From positions 1-35,995 of the forward strand of contig NZ_CVSV01000021.1 of assembly GCF_001180245.1 (NCBI RefSeq): DNA of 35,995 nt, given 5' to 3'. The DNA comes from Prochlorococcus marinus (lineage in GTDB: Bacteria; Cyanobacteriota; Cyanobacteriia; PCC-6307; Cyanobiaceae). The notes below the pieces were generated by a model. The model worked only from the letters and a program-made list of their open reading frames with translations. It was not told the origin of the DNA and made no database searches. A program made the position numbers and the translations under genes. This document shows positions 1 through 8,636 of this stretch, one piece after another; the stretch's first letter is position 1; every line of letters begins with the position of its first letter.

Positions 1-431
1 CTGACGCGATAGTTGCTTTTCCAGGAGAAACCGAACAACAATATCAAGATACATTAAAACTAATATCAGAAATTGGCTTTGATCAGGTGAATACAGCAGC
101 ATACTCTCCAAGACCAAATACTCCTGCAGCAGTCTGGACGAATCAACTATCGGAAGAGGTAAAAAAAGTTAGATTACAGGAAATTAATGATTTGGTCGAG
201 AAAACTGCTAAGAGTAGAAATCAAAGATATATCAACAATATCGAAAGCGTTTTAATTGAGGGTTTAAATCCAAAAAATTCCTCTCAAATTATGGGTAGAA
301 CTAGAACAAATAGATTAACTTTCGTAGAGATTCCCAAAAACATCAACTTTAATTTTTCGTTGGGAGATGAGATAAATGTCAGAATAAATGAAGCAAGACC
401 TTTTTCTTTAACAGGAGAACTTTCTTTATAA
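1..431 (+). CDS. miaB: tRNA (ms2i6A37) methylthiotransferase MiaB, C-terminal part
   Basis: This is a partial gene: the window opens inside it and the reading frame is open from base 3. The first visible residues ([13 protein letters not shown], then FDQ...[10 protein letters not shown]) match the end of the radical-SAM domain of MiaB-type methylthiotransferases. The last ~65 residues, from about [12 protein letters not shown] to the end, form a TRAM RNA-binding domain. The family adds a methylthio group to N6-isopentenyladenosine at position 37 of tRNAs that read UNN codons. The iron-sulfur cysteine motifs lie outside the window. An internal ATG-like start would drop real MiaB sequence, so the gene should be read through the left edge. 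It ends 10 bases before ddl and probably heads or belongs to the same run. Confidence 0.93.
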   Translation, partial: DAIVAFPGETEQQYQDTLKLISEIGFDQVNTAAYSPRPNTPAAVWTNQLSEEVKKVRLQEINDLVEKTAKSRNQRYINNIESVLIEGLNPKNSSQIMGRTRTNRLTFVEIPKNINFNFSLGDEINVRINEARPFSLTGELSL

Positions 432-441
432 ATTTTTTTAA

Positions 442-1509
442 ATGATCGGGGGAAAGAAAAAATGTATTGGGTTAATATTTGGCGGGCATTCCAATGAACA
501 TGAAGTATCGATATCCTCTGCAAAAACAGTTTTTCAAGCATTTAATGCACAAATAAATAAAGAACGCTTTACAGTTCAAGCCTTTTACATAAACAAATAT
601 GGAAATTGGCTTGATAGTGATATTTCAGAAAAAATCCTAGTTGGCGAAATTGAATACAAAAAAACAAAAAAACAAGAAATTTTTAATCAAGAAAAAATTA
701 ACTTCCTTGACGGAATTGAATTTCAAAATGTTGATATTTGGTTTCCTCTTTTACATGGATTTAATGGTGAAGACGGATCAATTCATGGCTTAATTAGATT
801 TACAAAGAAACCTTTAGTAGGGTGCGGAATTATTGGCTCTGCACTTGGAATGGATAAAATATTGATGAAAACAATTTTCTCAAATCTTAAACTTCCACAA
901 GTTAATTATCTAGTTTTTCAAAATGAAGATCTCAACGATAAGCAAGTAAAAAATAAAATGATTAATGAAATTTTAAAAAAATTAAAATTTCCTGTTTTTG
1001 TTAAGCCATCGAACTCTGGATCATCTCTTGGTATCTCCAAAGTCAAAAATGAATCTGAAATATTACTAGCATTAGAAAAGGCTCGGGAAATAGATCCAAG
1101 AATCTTAATAGAGGAAGGTTTAGAGGTAAGGGAGATTGAATGCGGAATAATTGGTAATTCAAAACTCTTAACCTCCGAGATAGGCGAGGTAAATTACGAA
1201 AGTGATTGGTATGATTACGATTCAAAATATCACTCAAATAATAAAATTATTATCCCAGCTGAGATAGATTCTAAAATCACAAAAGAAATTAAAGAAATTG
1301 CTATTAAAAGTTGTAGAGCACTAAATATTTTTGGTTTTGCAAGAGTAGATTTCTTTTTAGAAAAATCTTCAAATAAAATTTTACTAAATGAAATAAATAC
1401 AATTCCTGGTTTTACAAAAAACAGTATGTTTCCAATGCTTTGGGAGGCTTCCGGTTTAAAAATTGAACAACTTGTGGCTAAACTGGTAGATATATCTTTA
1501 GATTTATAA
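442..1509 (+). CDS. ddl: D-alanine--D-alanine ligase
   Basis: A 355-residue ATP-grasp enzyme that joins two D-alanines using ATP, making the dipeptide end of the peptidoglycan precursor in the cytoplasm. The N-terminus shows GLIFGGHSNEHEVS, the typical Ddl opening. FPLLHGFNGEDGS, the ATP-grasp segment VFVKPSNSGSSLG, and the metal and substrate region ARVDFF...NEINTIPGFT follow. Length is normal for the family. It starts with ATG 10 bases after miaB and is followed within 10 bases by a small membrane protein gene, ftsQ and ftsZ, so wall precursor synthesis and division genes are grouped. The ATG start gives the expected N-terminus, so the start is well supported. Confidence 0.97.
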   Translation: MIGGKKKCIGLIFGGHSNEHEVSISSAKTVFQAFNAQINKERFTVQAFYINKYGNWLDSDISEKILVGEIEYKKTKKQEIFNQEKINFLDGIEFQNVDIWFPLLHGFNGEDGSIHGLIRFTKKPLVGCGIIGSALGMDKILMKTIFSNLKLPQVNYLVFQNEDLNDKQVKNKMINEILKKLKFPVFVKPSNSGSSLGISKVKNESEILLALEKAREIDPRILIEEGLEVREIECGIIGNSKLLTSEIGEVNYESDWYDYDSKYHSNNKIIIPAEIDSKITKEIKEIAIKSCRALNIFGFARVDFFLEKSSNKILLNEINTIPGFTKNSMFPMLWEASGLKIEQLVAKLVDISLDL

Positions 1510-1519
1510 TTTAAATCAA

Positions 1520-1930
1520 ATGTTGCATGGACTTCTTTGGTTACCATTACTTTTAATTTTCATTTTATTAACTGCGCTTGGATGGTTAGAAAGAAGAAGG
1601 CAAAATCTTTTTAGAAGTTGGGCTAGCGATTCTGAACTGTGCAAGTTAGATAGTTCAGGTGCAGCGTCTTTAAAAAATGGTGAATTAAAGTGGAGCGCAT
1701 TTGAAGCTGGTAAATTTGAAGAAAAAGATTGTTTTACGATCAAGAAACTGGAATTAGTTGAATTAATGGCACTTACTTCAGGTGAAGCTCCTTTAACAAA
1801 TGAATCTCAAGGTAAGTGCAGGTTGAGATTAGTAGGGGATGGGAAAGAGATGGATGTACCTTTTTCAGATGCGGAGCAAGCAAGAGAATGGATGGACCAA
1901 CTGATGGAAAAAGCTCGATGTGATTTGTGA
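1520..1930 (+). CDS. unknown one-helix membrane protein between ddl and ftsQ, possible PH-like domain
   Basis: A 136-residue protein that I recognise only as a cyanobacterial conserved hypothetical. Residues 3-21 are one strongly hydrophobic helix, followed by ERRR, which suggests an N-terminal anchor with the rest in the cytoplasm. Residues ~50-115 look beta-rich (GELKWSAFEAGKF, DCFTIKKLELVEL, CRLRLVGDGKEMDVPF). Residues ~116-133 form an amphipathic helix with a tryptophan at 124 (SDAEQAREWMDQL). This strand-rich body closed by a Trp-containing helix resembles a pleckstrin-homology-like fold; that is my inference from pattern, not a domain hit. The stop codon overlaps the GTG start of ftsQ by four bases, implying coupled translation and a possible role in division or wall synthesis. 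No enzyme motif is seen. Confidence 0.85.
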   Translation: MLHGLLWLPLLLIFILLTALGWLERRRQNLFRSWASDSELCKLDSSGAASLKNGELKWSAFEAGKFEEKDCFTIKKLELVELMALTSGEAPLTNESQGKCRLRLVGDGKEMDVPFSDAEQAREWMDQLMEKARCDL

Positions 1931-2652
1931 AAAACAAAAAAGTTATCAAAAATAGAAGCTTTTTTTTTCTAATTTTATTTTTATTTTTAACAAGCTTATT
2001 GAGCATAAAAACTCTAAAAAAAATTGAACCTCAGGACATTAGAATTTCTGGTAGTGAACTATTTTCGCAGAATGATATAGCAAAGAATTCATCTTTAAAT
2101 TTTCCGATCCGATTAATTTTTGTTGAAACTAATTTGTTAGAAAAAGAGTTAAAACAAAATTTATCTCTCAAGAATGTTTCGGTAAACAGAGAATTATTTC
2201 CTTTTGGTTTGAAAATTCATATTAATTCAAGAATTCCAATAGCTTACGGTGAGAGAATATTAAACGACGAAAAAATATTAGGCTTCATTGATAAAGATGG
2301 AATTTTTATAAATAAACAAAATGTGGATGAAAAAAATTTGAATAAATTAACCATACAAGTTTTTGGATGGAAAGAAAAATTTAAAAAAATATTATCTGAA
2401 ATTTTTATTGCTTTAGAAAATTATGAATTAGAGATAGTTAAAATCACTTTTTCATCTGATGGGTTTCTAACAGTTGAGGAAAAAGATTTAAAAACAATAT
2501 TCTTAGGATTTAAGCCAAATTTAATCAACTATCAATTACAAAAAATCAATAATCTTAAAAATGAACTTAAGAAAAATAGCTTTTCAGAAAAAATAGATAA
2601 TATAGACCTTACTAATCCAGATAAACCAAAAATAAAAGTGTTCAAACCCTAA
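1927..2652 (+). CDS. ftsQ: cell division protein FtsQ (POTRA domain)
   Basis: A 241-residue bitopic membrane protein. A short basic cytoplasmic tail (KNKKVIKNR) is followed by one membrane helix at ~11-28 and then a POTRA-like domain at ~36-105, starting IRISGSELFSQNDI. The C-terminal beta region is poorly conserved. FtsQ/DivIB links early and late divisome proteins on the periplasmic side. Identification rests on this architecture and on the place between ddl and ftsZ, because FtsQ sequences diverge strongly. The start is GTG at 1927, in a four-base GTGA overlap with the upstream gene; an ATG start would lose the anchor. The gap to ftsZ is 178 bases, so ftsZ probably has its own promoter. 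Confidence 0.87.
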   Translation: MKNKKVIKNRSFFFLILFLFLTSLLSIKTLKKIEPQDIRISGSELFSQNDIAKNSSLNFPIRLIFVETNLLEKELKQNLSLKNVSVNRELFPFGLKIHINSRIPIAYGERILNDEKILGFIDKDGIFINKQNVDEKNLNKLTIQVFGWKEKFKKILSEIFIALENYELEIVKITFSSDGFLTVEEKDLKTIFLGFKPNLINYQLQKINNLKNELKKNSFSEKIDNIDLTNPDKPKIKVFKP

Positions 2653-2830
2653 TATTTAAAAAAGGATTTTGAGTAATTTTTTTTAATTATTGTAGTGTTG
2701 ATAAGGGTTTTGCATTCAAACAAAATATTTAATAAATAAATATTTTCAGGATTTTCCTCAACAAATTCCTACAGATGAGCTCAGTAAGTTCATAATGCAC
2801 CCAATACTAGTATTAGATTCCTATTAAGAG
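2653..2830 (+). promoter_or_regulatory. ftsZ upstream region with two tiny leader reading frames
   Basis: This 178-base gap upstream of ftsZ holds two short ATG-started frames. One (2775-2795) encodes MSSVSS and its stop overlaps the ATG of the second (2795-2827, MHPILVLDSY) as TAATG. The second is in frame with ftsZ and stops three bases before the ftsZ ATG, with GAG in between. No strong Shine-Dalgarno sequence is seen for ftsZ, only the weak AAGAG just before the ATG. The rest is A/T-rich and must hold the promoter; I cannot pick a -10 box with confidence. Confidence 0.45.
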
Positions 2831-3946
2831 ATGAGCTTCGGTAACAATCCAAACTTTGATCAATCAAGAGAAATCCTTCCAAGCCAAAACGCCAAAATAG
2901 AAGTTATTGGTGTTGGTGGTGGTGGCAGTAATGCAGTCAATAGAATGATAAATAGTGATTTAGAAGGTGTTTCATTTAGAGTCCTCAATACCGATGCACA
3001 AGCCTTACTACAATCTTCTGCAGAGAGTAGGGTTCAACTTGGACAAAACCTCACTAGAGGTTTAGGTGCGGGTGGCAATCCAAGTATTGGGCAAAAAGCA
3101 GCCGAAGAATCCAAAGAAGAACTTCAACAAGCTTTAGAGGGGTCTGATCTAGTCTTTATAGCCGCTGGAATGGGCGGTGGAACTGGAACGGGAGCAGCTC
3201 CCGTTGTTGCAGAAGTAGCCAAACAAAGTGGGGCTTTAACTGTAGGTATAGTAACTAAACCATTTTCTTTTGAAGGGAAAAGAAGAATGCGGCAAGCTGA
3301 AGAAGGGATCGCAAGATTAGCTGAAAACGTTGATACTCTTATAGTTATTCCAAATGACAGATTAAAAGACGTTATAGCAGGTGCTCCTCTTCAAGAAGCA
3401 TTTAGGAATGCTGATGATGTTCTAAGGATGGGTGTCAAAGGAATTAGTGACATAATTACTTGCCCAGGTTTAGTTAATGTGGATTTTGCAGACGTAAGAT
3501 CTGTTATGACGGAAGCTGGCACTGCTCTTCTAGGAATAGGTATAGGTTCAGGAAGATCGAGAGCTATAGAGGCAGCCCAAGCAGCAATGAATAGTCCTTT
3601 ATTAGAAGCAGCAAGAATTGATGGAGCTAAAGGTTGTGTTATAAATATTACTGGTGGCAAAGACATGACTTTAGAAGATATGACTTCCGCATCTGAAATT
3701 ATATATGATGTTGTTGATCAAGAAGCAAATATTATTGTTGGTGCAGTGGTCGATGAGGCAATGGAAGGGGAGATACAAGTTACTGTAATTGCTACAGGAT
3801 TTGAAACAACCCAACCATTAAACCAGCAAAGAATAAAAAACAGATTATCTAATCAACCTTTATATAATTATTCAGACAATAAAGAATCAGGAGCCAGTAT
3901 TCCTGAGTTTTTGAGATTAAGGCAAAATAAAAAAGATATAGGTTAA
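2831..3946 (+). CDS. ftsZ: cell division GTPase FtsZ
   Basis: A 371-residue tubulin-like GTPase that polymerises into the division ring at mid-cell. A short variable N-terminus (1-20) leads into the nucleotide fold [14 protein letters not shown]. The tubulin signature GGGTGTG is at 115-121, and the T7 synergy loop with its catalytic aspartate is in [11 protein letters not shown]. The C-terminal tail is a short linker ending in the conserved peptide IPEFLRLRQ, which in other bacteria binds membrane tethers. FtsA is absent from this cluster; cyanobacteria use other tethers such as SepF and ZipN, which are not seen here. Length is typical of picocyanobacteria. Expression is probably controlled through its own upstream region. 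Confidence 0.99.
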   Translation: MSFGNNPNFDQSREILPSQNAKIEVIGVGGGGSNAVNRMINSDLEGVSFRVLNTDAQALLQSSAESRVQLGQNLTRGLGAGGNPSIGQKAAEESKEELQQALEGSDLVFIAAGMGGGTGTGAAPVVAEVAKQSGALTVGIVTKPFSFEGKRRMRQAEEGIARLAENVDTLIVIPNDRLKDVIAGAPLQEAFRNADDVLRMGVKGISDIITCPGLVNVDFADVRSVMTEAGTALLGIGIGSGRSRAIEAAQAAMNSPLLEAARIDGAKGCVINITGGKDMTLEDMTSASEIIYDVVDQEANIIVGAVVDEAMEGEIQVTVIATGFETTQPLNQQRIKNRLSNQPLYNYSDNKESGASIPEFLRLRQNKKDIG

Positions 3947-3960
3947 ACGGTAAAATAGAG

Positions 3961-4056
3961 TGACTCGGTTATCTCGCCTGCCTCAAGCATCCCTTGTGGC
4001 TGCTACCTTCCGGTCCTGACCAGGTTTAGGCGTTAAAACCGCGAAAGGCCGAGTCA
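3961..4056 (-). ncRNA. ffs: small signal recognition particle RNA (4.5S type)
   Basis: The reverse strand contains the universal SRP RNA tip, GGTCAGGACCGGAAGG followed by TAGCAGCC, with the GGAA tetraloop at 4011-4008. This hairpin binds the M domain of Ffh. The ends pair perfectly: TGACTCGG at 3961-3968 with CCGAGTCA at 4049-4056 closes a long hairpin of about 96 bases. The RNA works with Ffh and FtsY in co-translational targeting of membrane proteins. It lies antisense to the flow of ftsZ and panB and occupies nearly the whole spacer between them. The exact ends are inferred from the terminal pairing. Confidence 0.95.
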
Positions 4057-4102
4057 GAAACATACTAGCAATTCTTGATTAAAAAAGATACATAAATTTA
4101 TT

Positions 4103-4876
4103 ATGTTACCTTCAGACCTAGTTAATTATAAAAAAAAATCTCGCAAAATCATTGCACTAACTGCATGGGACTCAATATCAGGATCTATTGCAGAACAAGC
4201 AAATGTTGATCTCGTACTAGTAGGAGATTCATTAGCAATGGTCTGCTTAGGATACAAATCGACATTACCATTAACTTTAGAAAACATAATTTATCATACT
4301 AATGCTGTTTCAAGAGGATTTAAGAAGAAAATTGAGGAACAACCTTTAGTCATTTCAGATATGCCTTTTCTGACTTACCAATGTGGTGAGGATAAAGCTG
4401 TTGAGTATGCAGGAAAGATCATTCAGAGCACTTATGCAAAAGCTGTAAAAGTAGAAGGAGCTGAACCAGAAATACAAAAAGTTATTTCTAGATTAATAAG
4501 GATGGGAATCCCTGTTATGGGTCATATAGGCCTTACACCACAAAGCTATCTAAATATTGGATTAAAAAAACAAGGCGAAAGCTTAGCAAGCCAAGAAAAA
4601 ATCAAGAAAGAGGCTTTAATTCTTGAAGAATTAGGATGTTTTTCAATAGTTCTTGAACATATTCCTGATTTGCTTGCTAAAGAAATACAAAATTCTTTGA
4701 CAATTCCCATAATAGGTATCGGTGCAGGTAATTATTGCGATGGGCAAGTAAGAGTTACTGCAGATTTGTTAGGCCTTAATGATGATCAACCGCCATTTTG
4801 CCAACCGATTATACAAGGAAAGAAATTATTTAAAGATAAATTAAAAGAATGGGTAGACTCTGAAAGACTTAATTAA
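4103..4876 (+). CDS. panB: 3-methyl-2-oxobutanoate hydroxymethyltransferase
   Basis: A 257-residue TIM-barrel enzyme that transfers a hydroxymethyl group from 5,10-methylene-tetrahydrofolate to ketoisovalerate. This makes ketopantoate in the pantothenate and coenzyme A pathway in the cytoplasm. Typical signatures are LTAWD near the start, the metal-binding VGDSLAMV followed by GYKSTLPLTLE, VKVEGA, GIPVMGHIGLTPQ, and IIGIGAGNYCDGQV near the end. Length is normal. Its substrate ketoisovalerate comes from the branched-chain pathway that includes ilvC at 8746, although the two genes are not in one operon. The 3' end overlaps that of hemW on the opposite strand by eight bases. Confidence 0.97.
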   Translation: MLPSDLVNYKKKSRKIIALTAWDSISGSIAEQANVDLVLVGDSLAMVCLGYKSTLPLTLENIIYHTNAVSRGFKKKIEEQPLVISDMPFLTYQCGEDKAVEYAGKIIQSTYAKAVKVEGAEPEIQKVISRLIRMGIPVMGHIGLTPQSYLNIGLKKQGESLASQEKIKKEALILEELGCFSIVLEHIPDLLAKEIQNSLTIPIIGIGAGNYCDGQVRVTADLLGLNDDQPPFCQPIIQGKKLFKDKLKEWVDSERLN

Positions 4877-6092
4877 TCTCATCCCACCACCTAAACATAG
4901 AGACAAGAACTTGATTGCTTAGTTCCATACCGCTAGGCTCACTTAAAAAGAATCTATTCCCCTTTCTTACTAATAGTCCACTTTCAAGAAATCTTTCCCA
5001 TTTTTCAAGTAATTTACTGAAGTTGCTTTCAAATTTTTTGTTTTCCCAGTTTTGTTCTTTAAACAATTCTTTGATATCTACACCCTCTTTGAGTCTTAAT
5101 CCCAACATTATTTTTTCATCAAGTTCTTTATAGACAAACTCCTTATTAATGAGGGATGAATCTAAATCAAGTTCATATTGTTTAATTACCCATTCTTTAT
5201 ATTCTTTGCTAATTCTTGGCCTAGTAAACTTTTCCCCCCAAGGCGAACTTGTTGAACCTTGACCAAAACTCCACCAGCCTAAACCACTCCAATAAACTCT
5301 ATTATGTCTCGATTGATGTCGCGGAAGGCAATAGTTTGAGATTTCATATCTTGAATAACCTGAGTTTTTTAAAATTAAATGGGTTGATTCACTGTTTCTA
5401 AAAGCTTCTTCATCACTTGGAAGTTTTAATTTTCCTAAACTCACTAATTTTTTAAAAACAGTGCCATTTTCAATAGTTAAATCGTAAATAGATAAATGCG
5501 GTGGTGAAAATGTAATTGCTTTTTTTAAGTCATCTTGCCATTCTTTAAATCCACTAAGTGGCAAGTTTTGAATTAAATCTAAACTCCAGCTTTTTATTAA
5601 ACCAGAATCAAATTCTCTCTTTAACCACAAACAAGATTTTTCTGCATCTTCTTTAGAATGACGCCTTCCCGAGCTTTGAAGTATCTGATTATTAAAACTT
5701 TGTACTCCTAGGCTAAATCTATTTATCCCAGCATTTATGAATCCAAAAAGATCATCTTGAGTAAAACTAGCTGGATCAACCTCCATTGTGATTTCAGCAC
5801 CATAGTCAATTCCATAATTTTCTTTAAAAAGATCAATTAATTCTTTGATTTGGGTTGGATCTAAAATTGATGGTGTGCCACCTCCTACATAAATGGTCGA
5901 TAAAGGTGATTTATGCTTAATTGACAATATTTCTTTATTTAAAAATTGCAAATATTCTTGAACAGTTTTACTTCCAGAACCTTTTAAAGTTTCAATTTTG
6001 TTTCCTAATGGAATAACTGCAAAATCACAATAAAAACACCTTCTGTGGCAAAAAGGAATGTGCACATAAGCACTTCTTGGAAACTTATTCAT
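4869..6092 (-). CDS. hemW: radical SAM protein HemW (coproporphyrinogen oxidase-like haem chaperone)
   Basis: A 407-residue radical SAM protein. The cluster-binding motif HIPFCHRRCFYCDF (Cys 15, 19, 22) is CX3CX2C followed by D-F rather than the CX2CXC of true HemN, which favours HemW. GGGTPS, the SAM-binding glycine motif, and FSLGVQSFN follow, and the C-terminal third carries the HemN-type C-terminal domain. HemW proteins are thought to bind and deliver haem rather than oxidise coproporphyrinogen, although databases often label them HemN. The gene is convergent with panB (eight-base overlap) and divergent from the PIN-TRAM gene across 96 bases. The ATG start gives the standard N-terminus. 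Confidence 0.93.
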   Translation of the reverse strand: MNKFPRSAYVHIPFCHRRCFYCDFAVIPLGNKIETLKGSGSKTVQEYLQFLNKEILSIKHKSPLSTIYVGGGTPSILDPTQIKELIDLFKENYGIDYGAEITMEVDPASFTQDDLFGFINAGINRFSLGVQSFNNQILQSSGRRHSKEDAEKSCLWLKREFDSGLIKSWSLDLIQNLPLSGFKEWQDDLKKAITFSPPHLSIYDLTIENGTVFKKLVSLGKLKLPSDEEAFRNSESTHLILKNSGYSRYEISNYCLPRHQSRHNRVYWSGLGWWSFGQGSTSSPWGEKFTRPRISKEYKEWVIKQYELDLDSSLINKEFVYKELDEKIMLGLRLKEGVDIKELFKEQNWENKKFESNFSKLLEKWERFLESGLLVRKGNRFFLSEPSGMELSNQVLVSMFRWWDEIN

Positions 6093-6188
6093 AATATAAA
6101 TTCATTTTTAAGCTCCAAAAACGTATTAAAGATCGAAAAAAATAAGATCCTTATTTACTCAATTAATAAATCCTAGTAGATTATAGAT

Positions 6189-7298
6189 ATGACAGATATT
6201 TTAGTATTAATTTTATTTGTATTGTCTGGGGCTGCTTCAGGATGGCTTGGCGTTGATTTATTGCCAGTAGACATACTCAAACAGGTATCTAATGTAGAGG
6301 GGTTTAGAATTGTTTTAGCAATAATTGGTTTTTTTGTAGGATTAGCAGCTGGTTTTGTATTTCTTCAACTTAGAAAGACGTTTCTTGATCAAATAAGAAC
6401 AATGCCAACTGACTTACTCATAAGTAGGTCCGTTGGATTAATTTTAGGATTACTTGTTGCGAATCTCCTACTTGCTCCAATACTATTAATTCCCTTCCCT
6501 AGAGAGGTTTTTTTTGCAAAACCTTTGGCAGCTATATTAAGCAACATTTTCTTTGGTGTGCTTGGTTTTAAGTTGGCAGATACCCATGGCAGGACATTAT
6601 TGAGATTATTTAATCCAAATAATACTGATGCATATCTAGTTAATGAAGGTATCCTCCCTGCAGCAAGTCCAAAAATTCTAGACACTAGTGTAATTATTGA
6701 TGGAAGAATCAATGGTTTATTAAGTTGCGGATTATTGGAAGGGCAATTAATCGTTGCTCAAAGTGTAATTGACGAATTACAAACTTTAGCTGACTCAAGC
6801 AGTAATGAAAAAAGGTCGAAAGGCAGAAGAGGTCTCAAGTTATTAAAAGAATTAAGAGATTTATATGGAAGAAGACTCGTAATAAACCCAACAAAGTATG
6901 AAGGTAATGGGGTAGATGAAAAACTCTTGAAGATTACTGAGGATATGACAGGAACTTTAATTACAGCTGATTATAATCTTTCACAGATTGCTGAAGTTAA
7001 AGAATTAAAAGTTATGAATTTGAGTGATTTGGTTATTGCTTTAAGGCCAGAAGTACAGCCAGGAGAATCACTTAATATAAAAATTGTCAGAGAAGGTAAA
7101 GAAAAAATGCAAGGTATTGGATATTTAGATGACGGAACAATGGTCGTTATTGATGAAGCAAAGAATTTTGTAGGAAGCAGATTAGATATTGTCATAACAG
7201 GAGCATTACAAACTCCCACTGGAAGAATGGTCTTTGGAAAACTAATAAATAATCCTGAGTCAAACAAATCTTTTAAATCACCAGCGACACAGGGCTAA
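6189..7298 (+). CDS. membrane protein with PIN and TRAM domains (YacL-like)
   Basis: A 369-residue protein with four predicted membrane helices at about 3-22, 41-60, 81-101 and 112-131. A cytoplasmic PIN ribonuclease-like domain follows at ~163-285 and a TRAM RNA-binding domain at ~292-351. The PIN acidic residues are visible: LDTSVIIDGR (Asp165), SVIDELQ (Asp196/Glu197), GVDEK and TADYNL (Asp261). The set matches the widespread PIN/TRAM family that includes Bacillus YacL. Its RNA target is unknown; a membrane-bound RNase or toxin-like nuclease role is inference from the domains. No antitoxin partner lies beside it. It is followed 31 bases later by clpR in the same direction. Confidence 0.92.
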   Translation: MTDILVLILFVLSGAASGWLGVDLLPVDILKQVSNVEGFRIVLAIIGFFVGLAAGFVFLQLRKTFLDQIRTMPTDLLISRSVGLILGLLVANLLLAPILLIPFPREVFFAKPLAAILSNIFFGVLGFKLADTHGRTLLRLFNPNNTDAYLVNEGILPAASPKILDTSVIIDGRINGLLSCGLLEGQLIVAQSVIDELQTLADSSSNEKRSKGRRGLKLLKELRDLYGRRLVINPTKYEGNGVDEKLLKITEDMTGTLITADYNLSQIAEVKELKVMNLSDLVIALRPEVQPGESLNIKIVREGKEKMQGIGYLDDGTMVVIDEAKNFVGSRLDIVITGALQTPTGRMVFGKLINNPESNKSFKSPATQG

Positions 7299-7329
7299 AT
7301 CTAGCTAGAATCAGTTCAATCTTAATCTC

Positions 7330-8001
7330 GTGATACAAATGACTGTATCTGCTCCTTATTACGGCGAAAACACCGTCATGAGGACCCCGCCCCCTGATCT
7401 TCCCTCTCTTTTACTTAAAGAGCGAATTGTTTATCTTGGTTTACCATTATTTTCAGATGATGATGCGAAAAGACAACTAGGAATGGATGTTACGGAGCTA
7501 ATCATTGCTCAACTTCTTTATCTAGAGTTTGAGGATCCAGAAAAACCAATCTATTTCTACATCAATTCAACAGGAACAAGTTGGTACACCGGTGACGCCG
7601 TTGGTTTTGAAACAGAAGCTTTCGCTATCTGCGATACAATAAGCTACATCAAGCCTCCAGTACACACAATATGTATTGGACAAGCAATGGGGACTGCTGC
7701 AGTTATTCTTTCATCTGGCACTAAGGGACAAAGGGCTGCTCTTCCACATGCTTCTATTGTTTTGCATCAGCCTATAAGCGGTGCAAGAGGCCAAGCAACC
7801 GATATCCAAATAAGGGCTGAGGAAGTTTTGAAAAATAAAAAATCAATGTTAGAGATTCTATCTCGTAATACTGGAAAGACTATTGAAGAACTCTCAAAAG
7901 ACTCTGACAGGATGAGTTATCTCAACCCCCAAGAAGCCCTAGATTATGGAGTTATCGATAGAATACTCACAAGTCAAAAAGATTTACCAAATAAAATTTA
8001 A
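7330..8001 (+). CDS. clpR: ClpR, inactive ClpP-like subunit of the Clp protease
   Basis: A ClpP-family protein of about 220 residues. Aligned by eye with the active neighbour, the nucleophile serine motif LAASMG is replaced by QAMGTA, so glycine stands at the serine position. The aspartate of DRDYF becomes methionine (DRMSY), while the histidine of LHQP is kept. This matches cyanobacterial ClpR, which forms mixed rings with ClpP3 in an essential protease core. The N-terminus is uncertain: GTG 7330 gives MIQMTVS, while ATG 7339 gives MTVSAPYYG and seems as likely. It is separated by 23 bases from clpP in the same direction, so the two are almost certainly co-expressed, which suits stoichiometric ring assembly. 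Confidence 0.95.
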   Translation: MIQMTVSAPYYGENTVMRTPPPDLPSLLLKERIVYLGLPLFSDDDAKRQLGMDVTELIIAQLLYLEFEDPEKPIYFYINSTGTSWYTGDAVGFETEAFAICDTISYIKPPVHTICIGQAMGTAAVILSSGTKGQRAALPHASIVLHQPISGARGQATDIQIRAEEVLKNKKSMLEILSRNTGKTIEELSKDSDRMSYLNPQEALDYGVIDRILTSQKDLPNKI

Positions 8002-8024
8002 CCTTCACAAAACTATTTAAAATC

Positions 8025-8636
8025 ATGCCAATAGGAACTCCAAGCGTGCCTTACAGACTTCCAGGAAGTCAATATGAAAGGTGGGTTGACATTTATACAA
8101 GACTAGGTGTTGAAAGAATTCTTTTTCTTGGACAGGAAGTGAATGATGGTATTGCTAATAGCCTTGTTGCACAAATGCTTTATCTAGATTCTGATGATAA
8201 TTCCAAACCTATCTATCTCTATATAAACAGCCCAGGAGGATCCGTTACTGCTGGCTTGGCTATATATGACACTATCAAATACGTAAAAAGTGATGTAGTA
8301 ACAATCTGCGTAGGTCTAGCAGCCTCAATGGGAGCGTTCCTACTGGCTTCTGGCACAAAAGGTAAAAGAGTTGCTTTGCCTCATAGCAGGATAATGATTC
8401 ATCAACCTCTAGGAGGAACTTCTCAACGTCAAGCAAGTGACATTGAAATAGAGGCAAAGGAAATTTTGAGAATTAAAGATATGTTAAATATGTCTATGGC
8501 AGATATGACAGGCCAATCATTTGAGAAAATTGAAAAGGATACTGATAGAGATTATTTTCTAAGTGCGGAAGAAGCAAAAAACTATGGCTTAATTGATAGA
8601 GTAATCACTCATCCAAGCGAAGCAAATCAGTCTTAA
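8025..8636 (+). CDS. clpP: ATP-dependent Clp protease proteolytic subunit (ClpP3 type)
   Basis: A 203-residue serine peptidase with an intact catalytic triad. The serine is in [11 protein letters not shown], the histidine in [10 protein letters not shown], and the aspartate in DTDRDYFLS. The substrate-binding segment [17 protein letters not shown] is conserved. It degrades proteins fed by Clp ATPases in the cytoplasm. Its position directly behind clpR identifies it as the ClpP3 partner of the mixed ClpP3/R ring rather than ClpP1 or ClpP2. The ATG start has no long leader, as is usual for cyanobacterial ClpP3. Confidence 0.97.
   Translation: MPIGTPSVPYRLPGSQYERWVDIYTRLGVERILFLGQEVNDGIANSLVAQMLYLDSDDNSKPIYLYINSPGGSVTAGLAIYDTIKYVKSDVVTICVGLAASMGAFLLASGTKGKRVALPHSRIMIHQPLGGTSQRQASDIEIEAKEILRIKDMLNMSMADMTGQSFEKIEKDTDRDYFLSAEEAKNYGLIDRVITHPSEANQS

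Noticed and set aside
6189..7298. PIN-TRAM protein as part of a toxin-antitoxin pair
   Set aside because: It has four membrane helices and a TRAM domain, is of YacL type, and no small antitoxin gene lies beside it.
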